64,000 nucleotides of DNA, from positions 397,893 to 461,892 of the forward strand of contig NZ_SMBY01000002.1 of the NCBI RefSeq assembly GCF_004342665.1. Direction: 5' to 3'. The notes below the pieces were generated by a model. The model saw nothing but the letters and a program-made list of their open reading frames with translations, was not told the origin of the DNA and ran no database searches. How positions within the stretch are numbered: position 1 is the first letter of the stretch; every line of letters begins with the position of its first letter. Positions 53,427 through 64,000 of the stretch are shown here, in pieces. The stretch comes from Samsonia erythrinae (GTDB lineage Bacteria; Pseudomonadota; Gammaproteobacteria; Enterobacterales; Enterobacteriaceae). The translations under genes and the position numbers were made by a program.

Positions 53427-53459
53427 ACGGGCAAGCCTGAAGCGAACAGACTTGCCTGT
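53427..53459. terminator. hairpin between ratB and bamE
   Basis: Arms ACGGGCAAG / CTTGCCTGT (9 bp with one G-T pair) and 15-base loop, then TTTTGCG; between convergent genes. Confidence 0.5.
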
Positions 53460-53552
53460 TTTGCGCGTGAACATCGGGTTTGAATCTTCTGGGCCAACGC
53501 GACCGCTGTCCCTGTCGGCCTATCCCACTGGCTGCGCCAAACAACGCGAGGA

Positions 53553-53888
53553 TTAATCCAACGCAGGTTTGTTGTTAATGTTGGTTAACACACCACCATT
53601 GCTGAAGGTCAGCGTCAGCGTTTGTTGTTTGACCGATTCATGACCGGGCTGCTGGCGGAAGACGTAAAACCACGTATCACTGCCAAACGGATCCTGCATC
53701 ATGGGTGTTCCCAGCGTATAAGCGACCTGTTGTTTGGTCATGCCGGTGTGAATTTTCGCAACGTCAGCCGGTGCCAGATAGTTTCCCTGATTGATGTCCG
53801 GCCGATAGACCACCTTTTCCAGTGTGGAACAACCGGCGGTCAGCATAACAACCACCGTGGCGACGACAGTCAGCGTTTTACAGCGCAT
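53553..53888 (-). CDS. bamE: outer membrane assembly lipoprotein BamE
   Basis: 111 aa from ATG 53888 (AAGGAATG upstream; a longer frame is rejected). Lipoprotein signal with lipobox LTAGC at residues 16-20. [20 protein letters not shown] and [20 protein letters not shown] are BamE signatures. Part of the BamABCDE machine that folds outer-membrane barrels. Confidence 0.95.
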   Translation of the reverse strand: MRCKTLTVVATVVVMLTAGCSTLEKVVYRPDINQGNYLAPADVAKIHTGMTKQQVAYTLGTPMMQDPFGSDTWFYVFRQQPGHESVKQQTLTLTFSNGGVLTNINNKPALD

Positions 53889-53978
53889 AGTGATTACATT
53901 CCTTAAGGGCATAGGTTGCCGATGATAATAGACCTTGCAGGACTTGAAAACCTGCAAGGCGATTGTATGACCTCAGGA

Positions 53979-54005
53979 AGGTAAAAAAGTTGAGCTTTTT
54001 TACCT
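53979..54005 (-). terminator. recN terminator
   Basis: Perfect 11-bp stem AGGTAAAAAAG / CTTTTTTACCT with 5-base loop, 35 bases after the recN stop. Confidence 0.7.
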
Positions 54006-54040
54006 GTTATGCACCTTTCTCACCCCTATCGGCGACGATT

Positions 54041-55702
54041 TTAGGCCGCCAGCAGTTCTTTGGCATTCGCCAACGTGTTTTTGGTTACCGCGCTGCCACC
54101 CAGAAGGCGTGCGAGTTCCTGTAGCCGTGCGCGTTTGTCCAGTGGTTGCATCAGGGTTTCCGTTGCTGCACCGTCCGTTTGCTTGCTCACGAAGAAGTGC
54201 TGATGGCCGCAGCCCGCTACCTGCGGCAGGTGCGTTACGCACATTACCTGAGTGGATTCCCCAAGCTGGCGCAGCATTTTGCCGACAATGGCGGCGGTTG
54301 GCCCACTGATTCCCACATCGACTTCATCGAAGATCATCGCTGGCGTGTCCATTTTCTTCGCCGTGATCACCTGAATAATCAATGCAATGCGGGATAATTC
54401 ACCGCCTGATGCCACCTTCGCCAAGGTTTGATGTGGCTGGCCGGGGTTAGTGGTGACGCGGAATTCAATGCTGTCGGCGCCCGTGGCGGTCAGGTTGTCT
54501 GGCGTAAACGTCACATCAATCGTGAAATGGCCGTGTGGCATCGCCAGTTCACGCATATTGGTGGTGATAAGCAGCGCCAGTTCGCTGGCATGGTGCTGAC
54601 GGCGCACGTGCAGTTGTTCTGCAAGGTGCAATGCCTGCTGATGATATTCTCCGACGGAGGCGCTGAGCGCGTCATGATCGCTCTCCTGCTGTTCCAGTTG
54701 CTGTTGTTCTTCCAGTAACTGCTGATGGAATGCCGGGAGCGCCTCTGGCGCAATATGGTGTTTGCGTGCCAGCGCCAACTGACGTGACAGACGTTGTTCC
54801 AGCTCATACAGCCGAATCGGGTCGAGATCCATTTGTTCGCTGTAGTGGCGCAGTTCATCACTGGCCTCGCTAAGCTGAATACCGGCCTCTTCAAGCATGG
54901 ACAGCACGCCGGACAGTTTGTCATCCATGCTGATGAGTTCGCCAAGCTGATGTTTTACGCTGTGCAGCATACTGAGGATGTTTTGCTCTTCGTCTTCGCT
55001 AAGCAACTGCATCGCTTGCTGGCTCATTGTCAGGAGCTGGCCGCTATTCGCCAGACGCTTGTATTCAAGGTCTATCTGTTCGTATTCGCCGGGCTGTGGG
55101 GCGAATTCATTCAGCTCTTTTAATTGATATTGCAGCAGTTCCCGGCGGGCCTCGCGCTCAATCGCCGCCTGTTTTAACTGCGCGAGCGCACGACAACTCT
55201 GGTGCCACTGCTGCCAAACCTGTTGCATAGCGGCCAGTAATTGAGGCTCGTCAGCATAGGCATCCAGCAGGTGTTTTTGATGATCGGGGCGGAGCAGGCG
55301 CTGATGAGCATGCTGACCATGTACCTGAATCAGATGCTGACCGAGTTCACGCAGTTGAGACAGCGGCACGGCGGTGCCGTTAATGAACCCGCGCGAGCGG
55401 CCATCGGCGCTAATGACGCGGCGTAATAAACATTCATTGCTGTCATCCAGCTGGTTTTCCTCCAGCCACTGGCGTGCCGTTGGGGTATCTGACAGAGCAA
55501 AACGGGCGCAAATGTCGGCCCGAGCCGCCCCCGGCCTGACCATACTGGCATCCGCGCGATTCCCCAGACATAAACCGAGGGCATCGATCGCAATGGACTT
55601 CCCCGCGCCGGTTTCCCCGGTGATGACGCTCATTCCTGACTGAAAATCGATTTCTAACTCGCGCACGATGGCGAAGTGACTGATAGTGAGTTGCGCCAGC
55701 AT
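54041..55702 (-). CDS. recN: DNA repair protein RecN
   Basis: 553 aa, SMC-like ATPase. N-terminal Walker [21 protein letters not shown], central coiled coil (about residues 160-370, many Q/E/L heptads), C-terminal signature [14 protein letters not shown] and Walker [20 protein letters not shown]. Acts in double-strand break repair. ATG 55702 after AGGAAAT. Two LexA boxes upstream make it an SOS gene. Confidence 0.96.
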   Translation of the reverse strand: MLAQLTISHFAIVRELEIDFQSGMSVITGETGAGKSIAIDALGLCLGNRADASMVRPGAARADICARFALSDTPTARQWLEENQLDDSNECLLRRVISADGRSRGFINGTAVPLSQLRELGQHLIQVHGQHAHQRLLRPDHQKHLLDAYADEPQLLAAMQQVWQQWHQSCRALAQLKQAAIEREARRELLQYQLKELNEFAPQPGEYEQIDLEYKRLANSGQLLTMSQQAMQLLSEDEEQNILSMLHSVKHQLGELISMDDKLSGVLSMLEEAGIQLSEASDELRHYSEQMDLDPIRLYELEQRLSRQLALARKHHIAPEALPAFHQQLLEEQQQLEQQESDHDALSASVGEYHQQALHLAEQLHVRRQHHASELALLITTNMRELAMPHGHFTIDVTFTPDNLTATGADSIEFRVTTNPGQPHQTLAKVASGGELSRIALIIQVITAKKMDTPAMIFDEVDVGISGPTAAIVGKMLRQLGESTQVMCVTHLPQVAGCGHQHFFVSKQTDGAATETLMQPLDKRARLQELARLLGGSAVTKNTLANAKELLAA

Positions 55703-55808
55703 GATAGATTTCCTGTATGTAAGATACCCGTCCTACCTCAAGTCGCCTGCACGGTGTTCAAACGCTAACGTTTGACCTGAAACTCGAATGATTTAGGGCA
55801 TCATGGGA

Positions 55809-55846
55809 CTGTAATTACATACAGTATAAACTGGTTTTATATACAG
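55809..55846 (-). promoter_or_regulatory. two LexA (SOS) boxes before recN
   Basis: CTG-N10-CAG at 55809-55824 (CTGTAATTACATACAG) and at 55831-55846 (CTGGTTTTATATACAG), 22 bp apart. E. coli recN also has multiple LexA sites. Confidence 0.85.
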
Positions 55847-55866
55847 TAAAGTGGCTGGGTGAAATT

Positions 55867-56745
55867 TTAGAATAATTTTTTTGACCAGCCGAGTTTTGAA
55901 CTTAACGTATTGAAATAATTATAATCTTTTGGATGTATGAGATTCAGGTGATATTCAGAGCGGCGAATTAGCACTTCTTCGCCTTCCTGAACAGGCAGCG
56001 CAATCTGGCTGTCGCAGCTGATTTCCAGATCGTTGGTAATACGGGAAAATTTCAGCCGGATCGTACTGCAACTGTTGATGACTAACGGACGGGCAGACAA
56101 GGTATGTGGAAACATCGGCACCAGCGCGATGGCATCCAGCGATGGCGTCAGGATAGGGCCGCCAGCGGAAAGCGAATAGGCTGTCGACCCCGTAGGGGTG
56201 GCGATGATCAAGCCGTCCGAGCGCTGGGAAAAGGCGAATTTGTCGTCAATATAGACTTCAAACTCAATCATATGGGCGACTTTTCCCGGATGAAGCACCA
56301 CTTCGTTAATGGCGGTACTGACGCTGTCGGGCTGGTTTACGCGGCAGACGTGCGCTTCCAGCATGAAACGCTGTTCGCTCAGGTAGTGGCCGTCGAGCAC
56401 GTCAGAAAGTTGCTGCTGCGCCTGATCAGGGTCGAGGTCGGTCAGAAAACCGAGGTTGCCGCGATTCACGCCGATAACCTTGATGTCATATCGCGACAGC
56501 ACCCGCGCTGCGCCCAGCATGTTGCCGTCGCCGCCGACCACAACCGCCAAATCCGCCTGCTGGCCGATATCGGCAAGACTGCCCGTCGATGCGCCTGTCA
56601 GGTTCAGATCGCGGGCAATCTGCTGTTCAAGCAGCACGGAGTAACCTTTGTCGCTCAGCCAGTGGTAGAGCATTTCATGCGTTGCCAGCGCGGTTGGGTG
56701 TCGTGGGTGGCCGACAATGCCAATACGATTAAACGGCCTGTTCAT
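55867..56745 (-). CDS. nadK: NAD kinase
   Basis: 292 aa from ATG 56745, equal to E. coli NadK; ATG 56763 (298 aa) has a weak GAGGAC upstream and is possible. Signatures: [35 protein letters not shown] (ATP site), [13 protein letters not shown] and [16 protein letters not shown]. Phosphorylates NAD to NADP. Ends 165 bp before recN. Confidence 0.93.
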   Translation of the reverse strand: MNRPFNRIGIVGHPRHPTALATHEMLYHWLSDKGYSVLLEQQIARDLNLTGASTGSLADIGQQADLAVVVGGDGNMLGAARVLSRYDIKVIGVNRGNLGFLTDLDPDQAQQQLSDVLDGHYLSEQRFMLEAHVCRVNQPDSVSTAINEVVLHPGKVAHMIEFEVYIDDKFAFSQRSDGLIIATPTGSTAYSLSAGGPILTPSLDAIALVPMFPHTLSARPLVINSCSTIRLKFSRITNDLEISCDSQIALPVQEGEEVLIRRSEYHLNLIHPKDYNYFNTLSSKLGWSKKLF

Positions 56746-56825
56746 TACAAGCGGTGTGTTCATTGCTGTTTTTGTCCTCAGCGTGGTGTACCGGCGGCGG
56801 CGAAAATCAATATGTGAGGGGTTCC

Positions 56826-56854
56826 CTTGAATCCCCCATTTTGATCCCCATAAT
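56826..56854 (+). promoter_or_regulatory. heat-shock (sigma-32) promoter of grpE
   Basis: CTTGAA at 56826-56831, 14-bp spacer, CCCCATAAT at 56846-56854, an excellent match to the sigma-32 consensus CTTGAA / CCCCAT-T. 40 bp upstream of grpE. Confidence 0.85.
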
Positions 56855-56893
56855 AGCAATTAGCGAGATTAATGCTAAACCGCGGAGATTTTC

Positions 56894-57481
56894 ATGAGTA
56901 GTAAAGAACAGAAAACGCCTGACGAGCAAGTCTTGGATCAAAAGGAAGAAGTAAAGGAGCAGCAGGCGGATGCCGCGCCAGAGACGGCAGACGTCGCTGA
57001 CCCGCGTGATGCGCGCATCGCCGAGCTGGAAGCTCAGTTAGCCGAATTGCAGCAGCGTGAGCGGGACAATGTATTACGCGCCCGTGCTGAAGCCGATAAT
57101 ATTCGTCGTCGTGCCGAAATGGATGTTGAAAAGGCGCACAAATTCGCGCTGGAGAAATTTGCCGGCGAGATGTTGCCCGTGATTGATAATTTGGAGCGCG
57201 CGTTGGAAGTGGCAGACAAATCCAACGAATCGCTGGCATCAATGATTGAAGGTGTCGAACTGACGCTGAAATCGCTTTTGGATGCGGTACGCAAGTTCGG
57301 TATTGAGGTGGTTGGCGATGTAAACGTTCCGTTTAACCCGGAAGTACATCAGGCGATGACGATGCTGGAATCAGCCGATCATCAGCCGAACCATGTCATG
57401 ATGGTCATGCAAAAAGGCTATACGCTGAACGGTCGTTTGCTGCGCCCGGCGATGGTTGCGGTATCAAAAGCACAAGGCTGA
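56894..57481 (+). CDS. grpE: nucleotide exchange factor GrpE
   Basis: 195 aa. Acidic disordered start, long coiled-coil helix (about residues 35-85), then [28 protein letters not shown] and the closing [19 protein letters not shown], the GrpE signature. Releases ADP from DnaK. Sigma-32 promoter upstream, terminator downstream. Confidence 0.97.
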   Translation: MSSKEQKTPDEQVLDQKEEVKEQQADAAPETADVADPRDARIAELEAQLAELQQRERDNVLRARAEADNIRRRAEMDVEKAHKFALEKFAGEMLPVIDNLERALEVADKSNESLASMIEGVELTLKSLLDAVRKFGIEVVGDVNVPFNPEVHQAMTMLESADHQPNHVMMVMQKGYTLNGRLLRPAMVAVSKAQG

Positions 57482-57515
57482 TACATTCTGTTTTTGCGTA
57501 ATCCCTTCATTCTGA

Positions 57516-57543
57516 ACCCCGTGCCTACCGCATGGGGTTTTTT
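57516..57543 (+). terminator. grpE terminator
   Basis: Stem ACCCCGTG / CGCATGGGGT-type pairing (ACCCC with GGGGT) followed by six T. Confidence 0.7.
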
Positions 57544-57673
57544 GTTTTTATCTCGCAACATGAAGGCATTAGTGTACATTTTGTTAAGGTTTGTTTGATA
57601 AAAAGATATTTTTTAGGTTTTGAATGACTCATCATCTTTAGCTATCAAAAGAATTGGTATCACCGCCCTGAAT

Positions 57674-57692
57674 GCACTTGATAATCATTATC
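57674..57692. promoter_or_regulatory. Fur-like box before mntH
   Basis: GATAATCATTATC (57680-57692) within a 19-mer that matches the Fur consensus GATAATGATAATCATTATC at about 15 positions, 45 bp before the mntH start. Fur control of mntH is established in E. coli. I did not identify an MntR box with confidence. Confidence 0.65.
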
Positions 57693-57737
57693 ATTTTTGT
57701 GAGAGTAATAAAACAACAGTGTTAGAAGGGTCATACT

Positions 57738-58976
57738 ATGCCAGGTAGCCGGGTTATTGAGTCAGCAAGCCGTACATCGAGGAAGATGAAACTTTCTCTG
57801 ATGGGCCCGGCGTTTATCGCGGCGATTGGTTATATCGATCCGGGTAACTTCGCCACCAATATCCAGTCCGGCGCGGCTTATGGCTATACGTTGCTGTGGG
57901 TGGTGGTGTGGGCGAACCTGATGGCGATGCTGATCCAACTGCTGTCCGCTAAATTGGGGATCGCTACCGGTAAGAATCTGGCGGAGCATATCCGCGATCG
58001 CTTTCCGCGTCCGGTGGTATGGGCGTATTGGGTGCAGGCCGAAATCATTGCCATGGCGACCGATCTGGCCGAATTTATCGGTGCGGCGATTGGCTTCAAA
58101 CTGCTTTTGGGCGTGTCGCTGCTGGAAGGCGCGATCCTCACCGCCATTGCAACCTTTCTGATTTTAATGCTGCAACAGCGCGGCCAGAAGCCGCTGGAGA
58201 AGGTGATCGGCGGCCTGCTGCTGTTTGTTGCGGCGGCATATATCGTCGAATTGGTCTTTTCTCAGCCTAAGCTGGCGGCCTTAGCCAAAGGCATGGTCAT
58301 CCCCAGTTTGCCCACTTCTGATGCCGTGCTGCTGGCCGCAGGGGTCCTGGGGGCGACCATTATGCCGCATGTGATTTATCTGCACTCTTCGCTGACGCAG
58401 CATGGGAGTCGCCACACCCGTGCCGAGCGCTATTCAGCAACGAAAGTCGATGTCGCGATTGCGATGACCATCGCCGGGTTCGTTAATCTGGCCATGATGG
58501 CAACAGCGGCGGCGGCGTTCCATTTCAGCGGCAATCAGGATATTGCCGATTTGGATAAAGCCTATCTCACGCTGGAGCCGCTGTTAGGTAAAGCCGCTGC
58601 GGTGATTTTTGGTCTGAGTCTGGTGGCTGCGGGGCTTTCCTCTACGGTTGTCGGCACGCTGGCGGGTCAGGTGGTGATGCAAGGGTTCGTGCGATTCCAT
58701 ATCCCGCTTTGGGTTCGTCGCACCGTGACGATGTTGCCGTCGTTTATCGTCATTCTGTCCGGTATGGATCCGACGCGAGTGCTGGTGTTGAGTCAGGTGG
58801 TGCTGAGCTTCGGGATTGCGTTGGCGCTCATGCCGCTGTTGGCTTTCACGGGCAACCGTGAACTGATGGGGGCAATGGTTAACGGCAAATGGGTGCAGCG
58901 TATTGGGCAACTCATTGTGGTGCTGGTGGTTGCCCTGAATATGTATCTGCTTATTGATACGATGTCGGGGGGATAA
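57738..58976 (+). CDS. mntH: Mn2+ (and Fe2+) transporter MntH, Nramp family
   Basis: 412 aa, 11 helices. Nramp metal-site motifs: [20 protein letters not shown] (D and N of DPGN) and [14 protein letters not shown] (MPH). Proton-coupled manganese uptake. Single gene with Fur-like box upstream and hairpin downstream. Confidence 0.95.
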   Translation: MPGSRVIESASRTSRKMKLSLMGPAFIAAIGYIDPGNFATNIQSGAAYGYTLLWVVVWANLMAMLIQLLSAKLGIATGKNLAEHIRDRFPRPVVWAYWVQAEIIAMATDLAEFIGAAIGFKLLLGVSLLEGAILTAIATFLILMLQQRGQKPLEKVIGGLLLFVAAAYIVELVFSQPKLAALAKGMVIPSLPTSDAVLLAAGVLGATIMPHVIYLHSSLTQHGSRHTRAERYSATKVDVAIAMTIAGFVNLAMMATAAAAFHFSGNQDIADLDKAYLTLEPLLGKAAAVIFGLSLVAAGLSSTVVGTLAGQVVMQGFVRFHIPLWVRRTVTMLPSFIVILSGMDPTRVLVLSQVVLSFGIALALMPLLAFTGNRELMGAMVNGKWVQRIGQLIVVLVVALNMYLLIDTMSGG

Positions 58977-58981
58977 ATCCA

Positions 58982-58999
58982 GTGCCACCGAGGTGGCAC
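58982..58999. terminator. hairpin between mntH and tautomerase gene
   Basis: GTGCCACC / GGTGGCAC with GA between, in the 30 bp separating convergent genes; followed by GGTTT. Confidence 0.55.
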
Positions 59000-59006
59000 G
59001 GTTTCG

Positions 59007-59210
59007 CTATTTGCTGGTTTTCCTCAACTCCGTCACCGGTATGCCGCCGATCCCCCAGTTGTCCGTTTCGACTTCATCAATCACGACCACGGTGGTTTTC
59101 GGGTTCTTGTTGAGCACATCGACCAGCAGTTGGGTTACGCCCTCGATCAACTGGCGTTTTTGGTCTGCGGTTGCCCCTTCATTGGTGATTTTAATGTTGA
59201 CGTATGGCAT
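59007..59210 (-). CDS. 4-oxalocrotonate tautomerase family protein
   Basis: 67 aa. Catalytic Pro1 after methionine removal ([12 protein letters not shown]), [20 protein letters not shown] and [18 protein letters not shown], typical of the short 4-OT subgroup (E. coli PptA-like). Substrate unknown. Its start overlaps the end of the upstream MFS gene by 20 bases, so cotranscribed and probably coupled. Confidence 0.85.
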   Translation of the reverse strand: MPYVNIKITNEGATADQKRQLIEGVTQLLVDVLNKNPKTTVVVIDEVETDNWGIGGIPVTELRKTSK

Positions 59211-60393
59211 GCGTTCTCCGGGATGATGGTGAGAGACGACGGTAGGGGAAACAGAGCCCTGCCGCGATAAAAAGTGCTGCCGCGCTACACAGAATCGATA
59301 CCGCGACCGCGTTGGTCGTCAGGGCGCTGGTTAAAAGCGGGCCCAGAATCTGACCAATACCGTAAGTGAGCGTCACCAGCCCAAGCAGGTTGATGCTGTG
59401 CGGCGCGCGTAGTCGTTTGGCTAATGGCATCACCAGCGAGGTGGTGCCCATAAAGGTAGCACCAAAGCCGATACAGCTGAATATCAACGCCACCGGGGAG
59501 TGGAAGAGCGTCATCAGAACGCAGATGCCCTGAATGAGCAGGTTGGCCGTTAGGCAGGGTAAGGTACCCCAGCGGCGGGCAGCCCACAGCCAGAAAAAAC
59601 AGCCGGGGATCGCTGCCAGCCCAACCAGCGACCATAAATGCAGCGATAACCGCGGTATGCCCAGAGCGGTCACCATTAGCGGCAGATAGGTCGCGATGAT
59701 GATATAGCCGAAACCCGCAAGGCCATACAGCAATGCAAGCCGTCGCCAGCCGAGAGCAGGTTGCTCATCGATATCGGCCACCGGCGGTTGCACGCTGCCG
59801 GGGTTATGTGGTGAAAGGGCATAGAGGGCAAACAGCAGTAGCGCGGAGAGCAGGGCGGCCCCGTACCACAATCGTTCGGCGGTGAGTGCGTAATGCCGTC
59901 CTATGATGATGTATTCATTGCCTAATACAATTCCTAAGCCAACGCCGGAATAGAGTGCGGCGATAATGTGAATACGTTTTGCGTGGTGTTGCGTGTGCTG
60001 CAACACGATCAGGGAGCCGAAAATCATCATCGCCGCGCTGGCGATCCCAGCAATGAAGCGAATGAACGTGACCCATAACGGGCTGGTCGTCCATGCCATC
60101 GAGCAAAGTAAAACGCCGCTCGCTGCCGCGGCGATGTACAGCAGGGTCGACGGTTGAACGCTTGCGTCGCGGCGGTGGAAAGAGAAAAAAAGGCTACCGA
60201 GCAGATAACCGGCATAGTTTGCGCTGGCAATGTAGGAGAGCTGACCGAAGGTCAAGCGGCCTTCTTCCAGCATCACGGGCAGCATCGGCGTATACAAAAA
60301 GCGCCCAAGACCCATACCCAATGCCAGCGCCATTGCCCCGAAAAGGGCGAGGGTCAGCGTATCCGAGAGGGTGATAAGGCGAGGACGTTTCAT
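59191..60393 (-). CDS. MFS transporter, YbfB/YjiJ family
   Basis: 400 aa from ATG 60393; a TTG at 60408 extends it slightly. 12 helices. [20 protein letters not shown] near the start and [20 protein letters not shown] are marks of the YbfB/YjiJ branch of the major facilitator superfamily. Substrate unknown; pairing with a tautomerase may hint at an aromatic or keto-acid compound, which is speculation. Confidence 0.82.
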   Translation of the reverse strand: MKRPRLITLSDTLTLALFGAMALALGMGLGRFLYTPMLPVMLEEGRLTFGQLSYIASANYAGYLLGSLFFSFHRRDASVQPSTLLYIAAAASGVLLCSMAWTTSPLWVTFIRFIAGIASAAMMIFGSLIVLQHTQHHAKRIHIIAALYSGVGLGIVLGNEYIIIGRHYALTAERLWYGAALLSALLLFALYALSPHNPGSVQPPVADIDEQPALGWRRLALLYGLAGFGYIIIATYLPLMVTALGIPRLSLHLWSLVGLAAIPGCFFWLWAARRWGTLPCLTANLLIQGICVLMTLFHSPVALIFSCIGFGATFMGTTSLVMPLAKRLRAPHSINLLGLVTLTYGIGQILGPLLTSALTTNAVAVSILCSAAALFIAAGLCFPYRRLSPSSRRTHAIRQH

Positions 60394-60542
60394 AATGCGA
60401 TAACCCAATGTGCAGAGAATATGCCGTTATTGTGCCTGTTTTCTTGTCAGGGAAAAGTGAATAGTCATGAGCAGGTTACTGACGCAAAGAGAACGTTTTC
60501 TGGTTGGGGTGCGGTGGTGAGAAATCCTCCTGTTATATTAAC

Positions 60543-60579
60543 CCCGACGCCATTGTGCGGAGCTTGTGCTGGCGTCGGG
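60543..60579 (-). terminator. gldA terminator
   Basis: Perfect 10-bp stem CCCGACGCCA / TGGCGTCGGG with a 17-base loop, 20 bases after the gldA stop. Confidence 0.6.
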
Positions 60580-60599
60580 CCGTTTTATCGAGGTCGCGC

Positions 60600-61697
60600 T
60601 TAGCTGATGGTTTTACTGAACGCGTCGACGGCAATAATCGCGTGGGCGACGTCTTCAGCCGTTAATCCGCTGTCCAGATTTTTCAACGTATCGGCGTCGC
60701 TGCACGCCAGTTCACCCACTTTGACCAGATTCTCAAAGGGTTCATTTTCCAGATGCAGATCTTTTAGCCGCGTCGGCATGTTAATTGCGCGGTAGAAACG
60801 GATGTAGCGTGCGATTTCCTCATCAGGACGTTGCTCCAGCACCATATGTGTCAGCGTGCCGTAGGCGACTTTTTCCCCGTGCGTAAGGTGATGAATATCA
60901 CCTTTGATCGCGGTAAACCCGTTGTGGATGGCGTGAGCGCCCGCCAGCCCGCCGTTCTCAAAGCCCAGTCCGGAAAGTAGCGTGTTGGCTTCAACGACGG
61001 ATTCCACCGCGGGGGTCACGGCGCCTTTTTCCACCGCCTGGTAAGCACTGTAGCCATAGGTTAGCAGCGTTTTTTCGCAGGTTTCGGCAATCGCCATGCC
61101 CGCCAGCGTGGGTTTACCACCCAGCATGGAGAGGGAATGGGAGCGCAGAACCGCCTGTGCTTCGACAAAGGTTGCCAGACCATCGGCAATGCCGGAGGCA
61201 AACAGGCGTGCGGGTGCCTGCGCACAGACGCCGGTATCGACCAACACCAGATCGGGATTTTTGTCGTAAAAGCGGTAGGACTCAAATACCCCCTCGTCGG
61301 TGTAAATGACGGACAGCGCGCTGCACGGCGCATCCGTCGAGGCTGCGGTAGGGACAATCGCAACATGATGTTTTAGCTCATCGGCGACCGCTTTTGCCGT
61401 ATCCAGCGTTTTACCGCCGCCTAATCCGACGACAATGTCCGTGCCCGCGTCGCGTGCTATCTTGGCAAGACGAGTGATTTCGTTGCTGGATGCCTCACCG
61501 TTAAAACGCTCGTAATGGTGACCGATGTCCGCCTGTTTGAGGGACGCATCAACGCGCTGGCCGATAATCTCCCAAACAACGTCGTCTGCCATCAGAAACG
61601 CTTTCGTTCCCAGTGGCTTGAGTTGTTCCCCCAGTTCATCCAGTACGCCGCGACCCTGAACATATTTTCTAGGTGAAGAGAAAATGAAATGGCTCAT
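60600..61697 (-). CDS. gldA: glycerol dehydrogenase GldA
   Basis: 365 aa from ATG 61697 (GAGGTAG upstream; E. coli 367 aa); the longer frame to 61865 has no support. Fe-ADH family: GLGGGKTLDTAKAVAD (NAD site), PTAASTDAPCSALSV, and metal ligands in GLAGAHAIHNGFTA and LTHGEKVAYGTL. Oxidises glycerol to dihydroxyacetone and reduces hydroxyacetone or methylglyoxal. The gap 61698-62016 holds divergent promoters only. Confidence 0.93.
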   Translation of the reverse strand: MSHFIFSSPRKYVQGRGVLDELGEQLKPLGTKAFLMADDVVWEIIGQRVDASLKQADIGHHYERFNGEASSNEITRLAKIARDAGTDIVVGLGGGKTLDTAKAVADELKHHVAIVPTAASTDAPCSALSVIYTDEGVFESYRFYDKNPDLVLVDTGVCAQAPARLFASGIADGLATFVEAQAVLRSHSLSMLGGKPTLAGMAIAETCEKTLLTYGYSAYQAVEKGAVTPAVESVVEANTLLSGLGFENGGLAGAHAIHNGFTAIKGDIHHLTHGEKVAYGTLTHMVLEQRPDEEIARYIRFYRAINMPTRLKDLHLENEPFENLVKVGELACSDADTLKNLDSGLTAEDVAHAIIAVDAFSKTIS

Positions 61698-62016
61698 GTT
61701 ATCTACCTCGATGATGTGGTTTGAGAAGTGATCACCTTGACGGCGGTGATGGAGGAAACGAAAGCGCAGCGCGACTTTCTGAAACGTGACTGGATTAAGA
61801 TATAGCATAGTCGATAAACGTGAGATGGACGAAAAGAGCGGAATAGCGACAATAGACTTAATCAATATAAATCATAGGGTTAATCCTTTTTTTGCTGTGT
61901 TTTTCGTTTGATACCCACCTTCTTATCCGTTTATGCTGAAATGAAAAGGGGATATGATGATTTGCGTTGTTTTATAAGCCAAGCGTTCCCCAGCCATCGA
62001 TCGCCGAGGTGTTTGC

Positions 62017-62598
62017 ATGTCGTCTCCTATTGATATTGTCGAAAAGAAGCTGCTATCCGATAACTGGTTTATTCTGCATAAGTATGTTTTTGACTTAAAA
62101 AGAAAAAATGGTGGCGTGGTGCGCCAGATCCGTGAGGTTTACGATCGGGGTGATGGGGCGACAATCCTTTTGTACAATCGCGCGAAAGGCACGGTGATCC
62201 TGACGCGACAGTTCCGTATTCCCACTTATGTGAACGGCAATGAAAGCGGCATGCTGCTGGAAGCCTGCGCGGGTCTGCTGGACGACCATTCGCCCGAAGA
62301 ATGTATCCGCAACGAGGCGATAGAAGAAACCGGTTATGCGGTCGGCAACGTGGAGAAGCTGTTTGATGCTTACATGTCGCCGGGGGGCGTAACAGAACGG
62401 CTGCACTTTTTCGCTGCTGAATACAATGAGTCGCTGCGGGACAATCCGGGCGGCGGTGTGGACGATGAAGATATTGAGGTGCTGGAACTGCCGTTTAGCG
62501 AAGCCATCGCGATGATGAACGACGGCCGGATTAAAGACGGCAAGACCATTATGCTGTTACAGCATGCGATCATTCGCGGCTGGTTCGCCAAAGGGTAA
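62017..62598 (+). CDS. nudK: Nudix hydrolase NudK (GDP-mannose pyrophosphatase)
   Basis: 193 aa (E. coli 191), GAGGTG five bases before ATG. Nudix region [20 protein letters not shown] then [20 protein letters not shown], and the family-specific [17 protein letters not shown]. Hydrolyses GDP-mannose to mannose 1-phosphate and GMP. Stand-alone gene with its own terminator. Confidence 0.92.
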   Translation: MSSPIDIVEKKLLSDNWFILHKYVFDLKRKNGGVVRQIREVYDRGDGATILLYNRAKGTVILTRQFRIPTYVNGNESGMLLEACAGLLDDHSPEECIRNEAIEETGYAVGNVEKLFDAYMSPGGVTERLHFFAAEYNESLRDNPGGGVDDEDIEVLELPFSEAIAMMNDGRIKDGKTIMLLQHAIIRGWFAKG

Positions 62599-62607
62599 AC
62601 GTATTTT

Positions 62608-62635
62608 ACGGCACACGGATCTCTACGTGTGCCGT
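62608..62635 (+). terminator. nudK terminator
   Basis: Perfect 9-bp stem ACGGCACAC / GTGTGCCGT, 10-base loop, then TTGATTTGTTTTT. Confidence 0.75.
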
Positions 62636-62869
62636 TTGATTTGTTTTTCTATTGCTGATTTCTCATTTGAATTTCAATGTGATGAGTTTAATTGTGGCTT
62701 GGGTGTCATCACTTTAGTCGGTCCGGTATGGACGTTTTTTGAGGCAATTTTTCCTGAATTTCTTGTATTGAGATCGACTATTCAGCATTGCGATAAATGT
62801 ACGCGTGGCTGCCGTCGAACTCAAAACGCAAGCGAGCAGCGCAGTGGCTCAGTTTACTGCACTACGGCT

Positions 62870-64000
62870 TTACTTCAGCAATGCCTGAGCCTTCGCGACC
62901 ACGTTGTCTACCGTAAAGCCGAACGCTTCAAACAGCTGTTCTGCCGGCGCTGATTCGCCAAAGCTTGTCATCCCCACAATCGCGCCGTTCAGGCCGACAT
63001 ACTTGTACCAGTAGTCCGCTATACCCGCTTCGATCGCCACGCGCGCCGACACCGCTTGCGGCAGCACTGCTTCACGATAGGCCGCATCCTGCTTGTCGAA
63101 CACATCCGTAGACGGCATCGACACCACGCGCACCTTACGGCCTGCTGCGGTCAGTTTGTCATAGGCGCCGACAGCCAGCTCGACTTCCGAGCCGGTGGCA
63201 ATCAGGAGCAGTTCCGGTTGCCCGTCGCTGTCTTTCAGCACGTAGCCCCCTTTTGCCACGTTCGCCAGCTGTTCGGCTGTACGCGATTGCTGCGCCAGGT
63301 TCTGACGGGACAGGCTCAGAGACGTCGGGCCGTCCTGACGCTCAATCGCGTATTTCCACGCCACCGCCGTTTCCACCTGATCCGCCGGACGCCAGTTACT
63401 CATGTTCGGCGTCACGCGCAGGCTCGCCAGTTGTTCAACCGGCTGGTGCGTCGGGCCGTCTTCGCCCAGACCGATGGAGTCATGGGTGTAAACGTAGATG
63501 CTGCGGATTTTCATCAGCGCCGCCATACGCACGGCATTACGCGCGTATTCCACAAACATCAGGAAGGTCGCGGTGTACGGTATAAAACCGCCGTGCAAGG
63601 CAATCCCGTTGGCCATCGCCGTCATACCGAACTCGCGCACGCCGTAGTGGATGTAGTTGCCCGCGTGGTCTTTATCCAGCGATACCGAGCCGGACCAGAG
63701 CGTCAGGTTACTCGGCGCCAAATCGGCTGAACCACCGAGGAACTCCGGCAGCAGCTTGCCATAGGCTTCCAGCGCGTTCTGTGAGGCTTTTCGGCTGGCG
63801 ATTTTCGCCGGATTGGCCTGCAATTCTTCGATAAATTTCTGCGCATCCGCCTGCCAGTTGGCGGGCAGTTCGCCGGCGGTACGACGTTTAAACTCGGCCG
63901 CCAGTTCCGGGTAAGCGCTGGCATAAGCGGCAAAGGCTTCGTTCCAGGCCGCTTCCTTACGCTGACCGGCCGGTTTGGCATCCCACGCCGCGTAAATATC
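62870..64000 (-). CDS. tkt: transketolase, C-terminal part (runs off the window)
   Basis: 377 codons present; the N-terminal half lies beyond base 64000. [54 protein letters not shown] (central catalytic region) and [20 protein letters not shown] identify transketolase. Thiamine diphosphate enzyme of the pentose phosphate pathway. TktA versus TktB cannot be decided from this part. Confidence 0.95.
   Translation of the reverse strand, partial: DIYAAWDAKPAGQRKEAAWNEAFAAYASAYPELAAEFKRRTAGELPANWQADAQKFIEELQANPAKIASRKASQNALEAYGKLLPEFLGGSADLAPSNLTLWSGSVSLDKDHAGNYIHYGVREFGMTAMANGIALHGGFIPYTATFLMFVEYARNAVRMAALMKIRSIYVYTHDSIGLGEDGPTHQPVEQLASLRVTPNMSNWRPADQVETAVAWKYAIERQDGPTSLSLSRQNLAQQSRTAEQLANVAKGGYVLKDSDGQPELLLIATGSEVELAVGAYDKLTAAGRKVRVVSMPSTDVFDKQDAAYREAVLPQAVSARVAIEAGIADYWYKYVGLNGAIVGMTSFGESAPAEQLFEAFGFTVDNVVAKAQALLK

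Noticed and set aside
1..64000. CRISPR arrays
   Set aside because: No regularly spaced repeat series was seen; the repeats found are pairs or triplets tied to operators, iterons or mobile elements.

Overview
The window looks like a chromosomal segment of a soft-rot enterobacterium, most likely Pectobacterium or a close relative. The evidence is an enterobacterial core gene set (lpxP, ghxP, acs-yjcH-actP, smpB-ssrA, ratA-ratB, bamE, recN, nadK, grpE, mntH, tkt), a tmRNA tag ANDENYALAA, and sugar-acid genes with a KdgR-like box in front of a TogT-type oligogalacturonide transporter. The species call is inference from gene content only.

Layout. 1-4500 is accessory DNA: a Psu-like gene and two Ogr/Delta zinc-finger genes of P4-type phage satellites, an IS3-family element with most of its interior deleted, a lone ribbon-helix-helix gene with repeated operators, and an Hcp (type VI secretion) gene facing a toxin/immunity pair. 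5600-33600 is mostly core metabolism: lpxP, an allantoin module (permease, GntR regulator, racemase, allantoinase), an AzuC-like small-protein operon, ghxP, yjcE, the acetate-scavenging operon acs-yjcH-actP, several membrane proteins, togT, uxuB, an ErfK-type L,D-transpeptidase, ybeM, cybB and nifJ. At 34860-35632 lies a yeaR-yoaG operon with an NsrR-like site.

35680-51600 is a composite island inserted downstream of ssrA. Its left part (35678-39275) is bounded by a 46-bp direct repeat and holds an IS3 element, a YciI-like gene, a LysR regulator and a truncated P4-type integrase. Its right part (about 39159-51535, 12.4 kb) reads as a nearly complete P4-like satellite: two toxin-antitoxin pairs, an iteron cluster resembling ori, the STM2901/DUF1493 pair, the alpha primase-helicase, an immunity-RNA region, AlpA/Vis, a second iteron cluster resembling crr, sid, a one-domain delta, a P2/P4-type cos site, a cargo gene and the integrase. 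The cargo (913 aa: PD-(D/E)xK nuclease domain plus STAND-type NTPase) occupies the cos/int-proximal slot where P4 satellites carry anti-phage genes. It is the best candidate in the window for an undescribed defence system.

51600-64000 is the conserved ssrA-smpB, ratAB, bamE, recN, nadK/grpE block, then mntH, a tautomerase, an MFS transporter, gldA, nudK and the C-terminal half of transketolase. Nothing was compared with a database. Family calls rest on remembered family sequences and motifs visible here.
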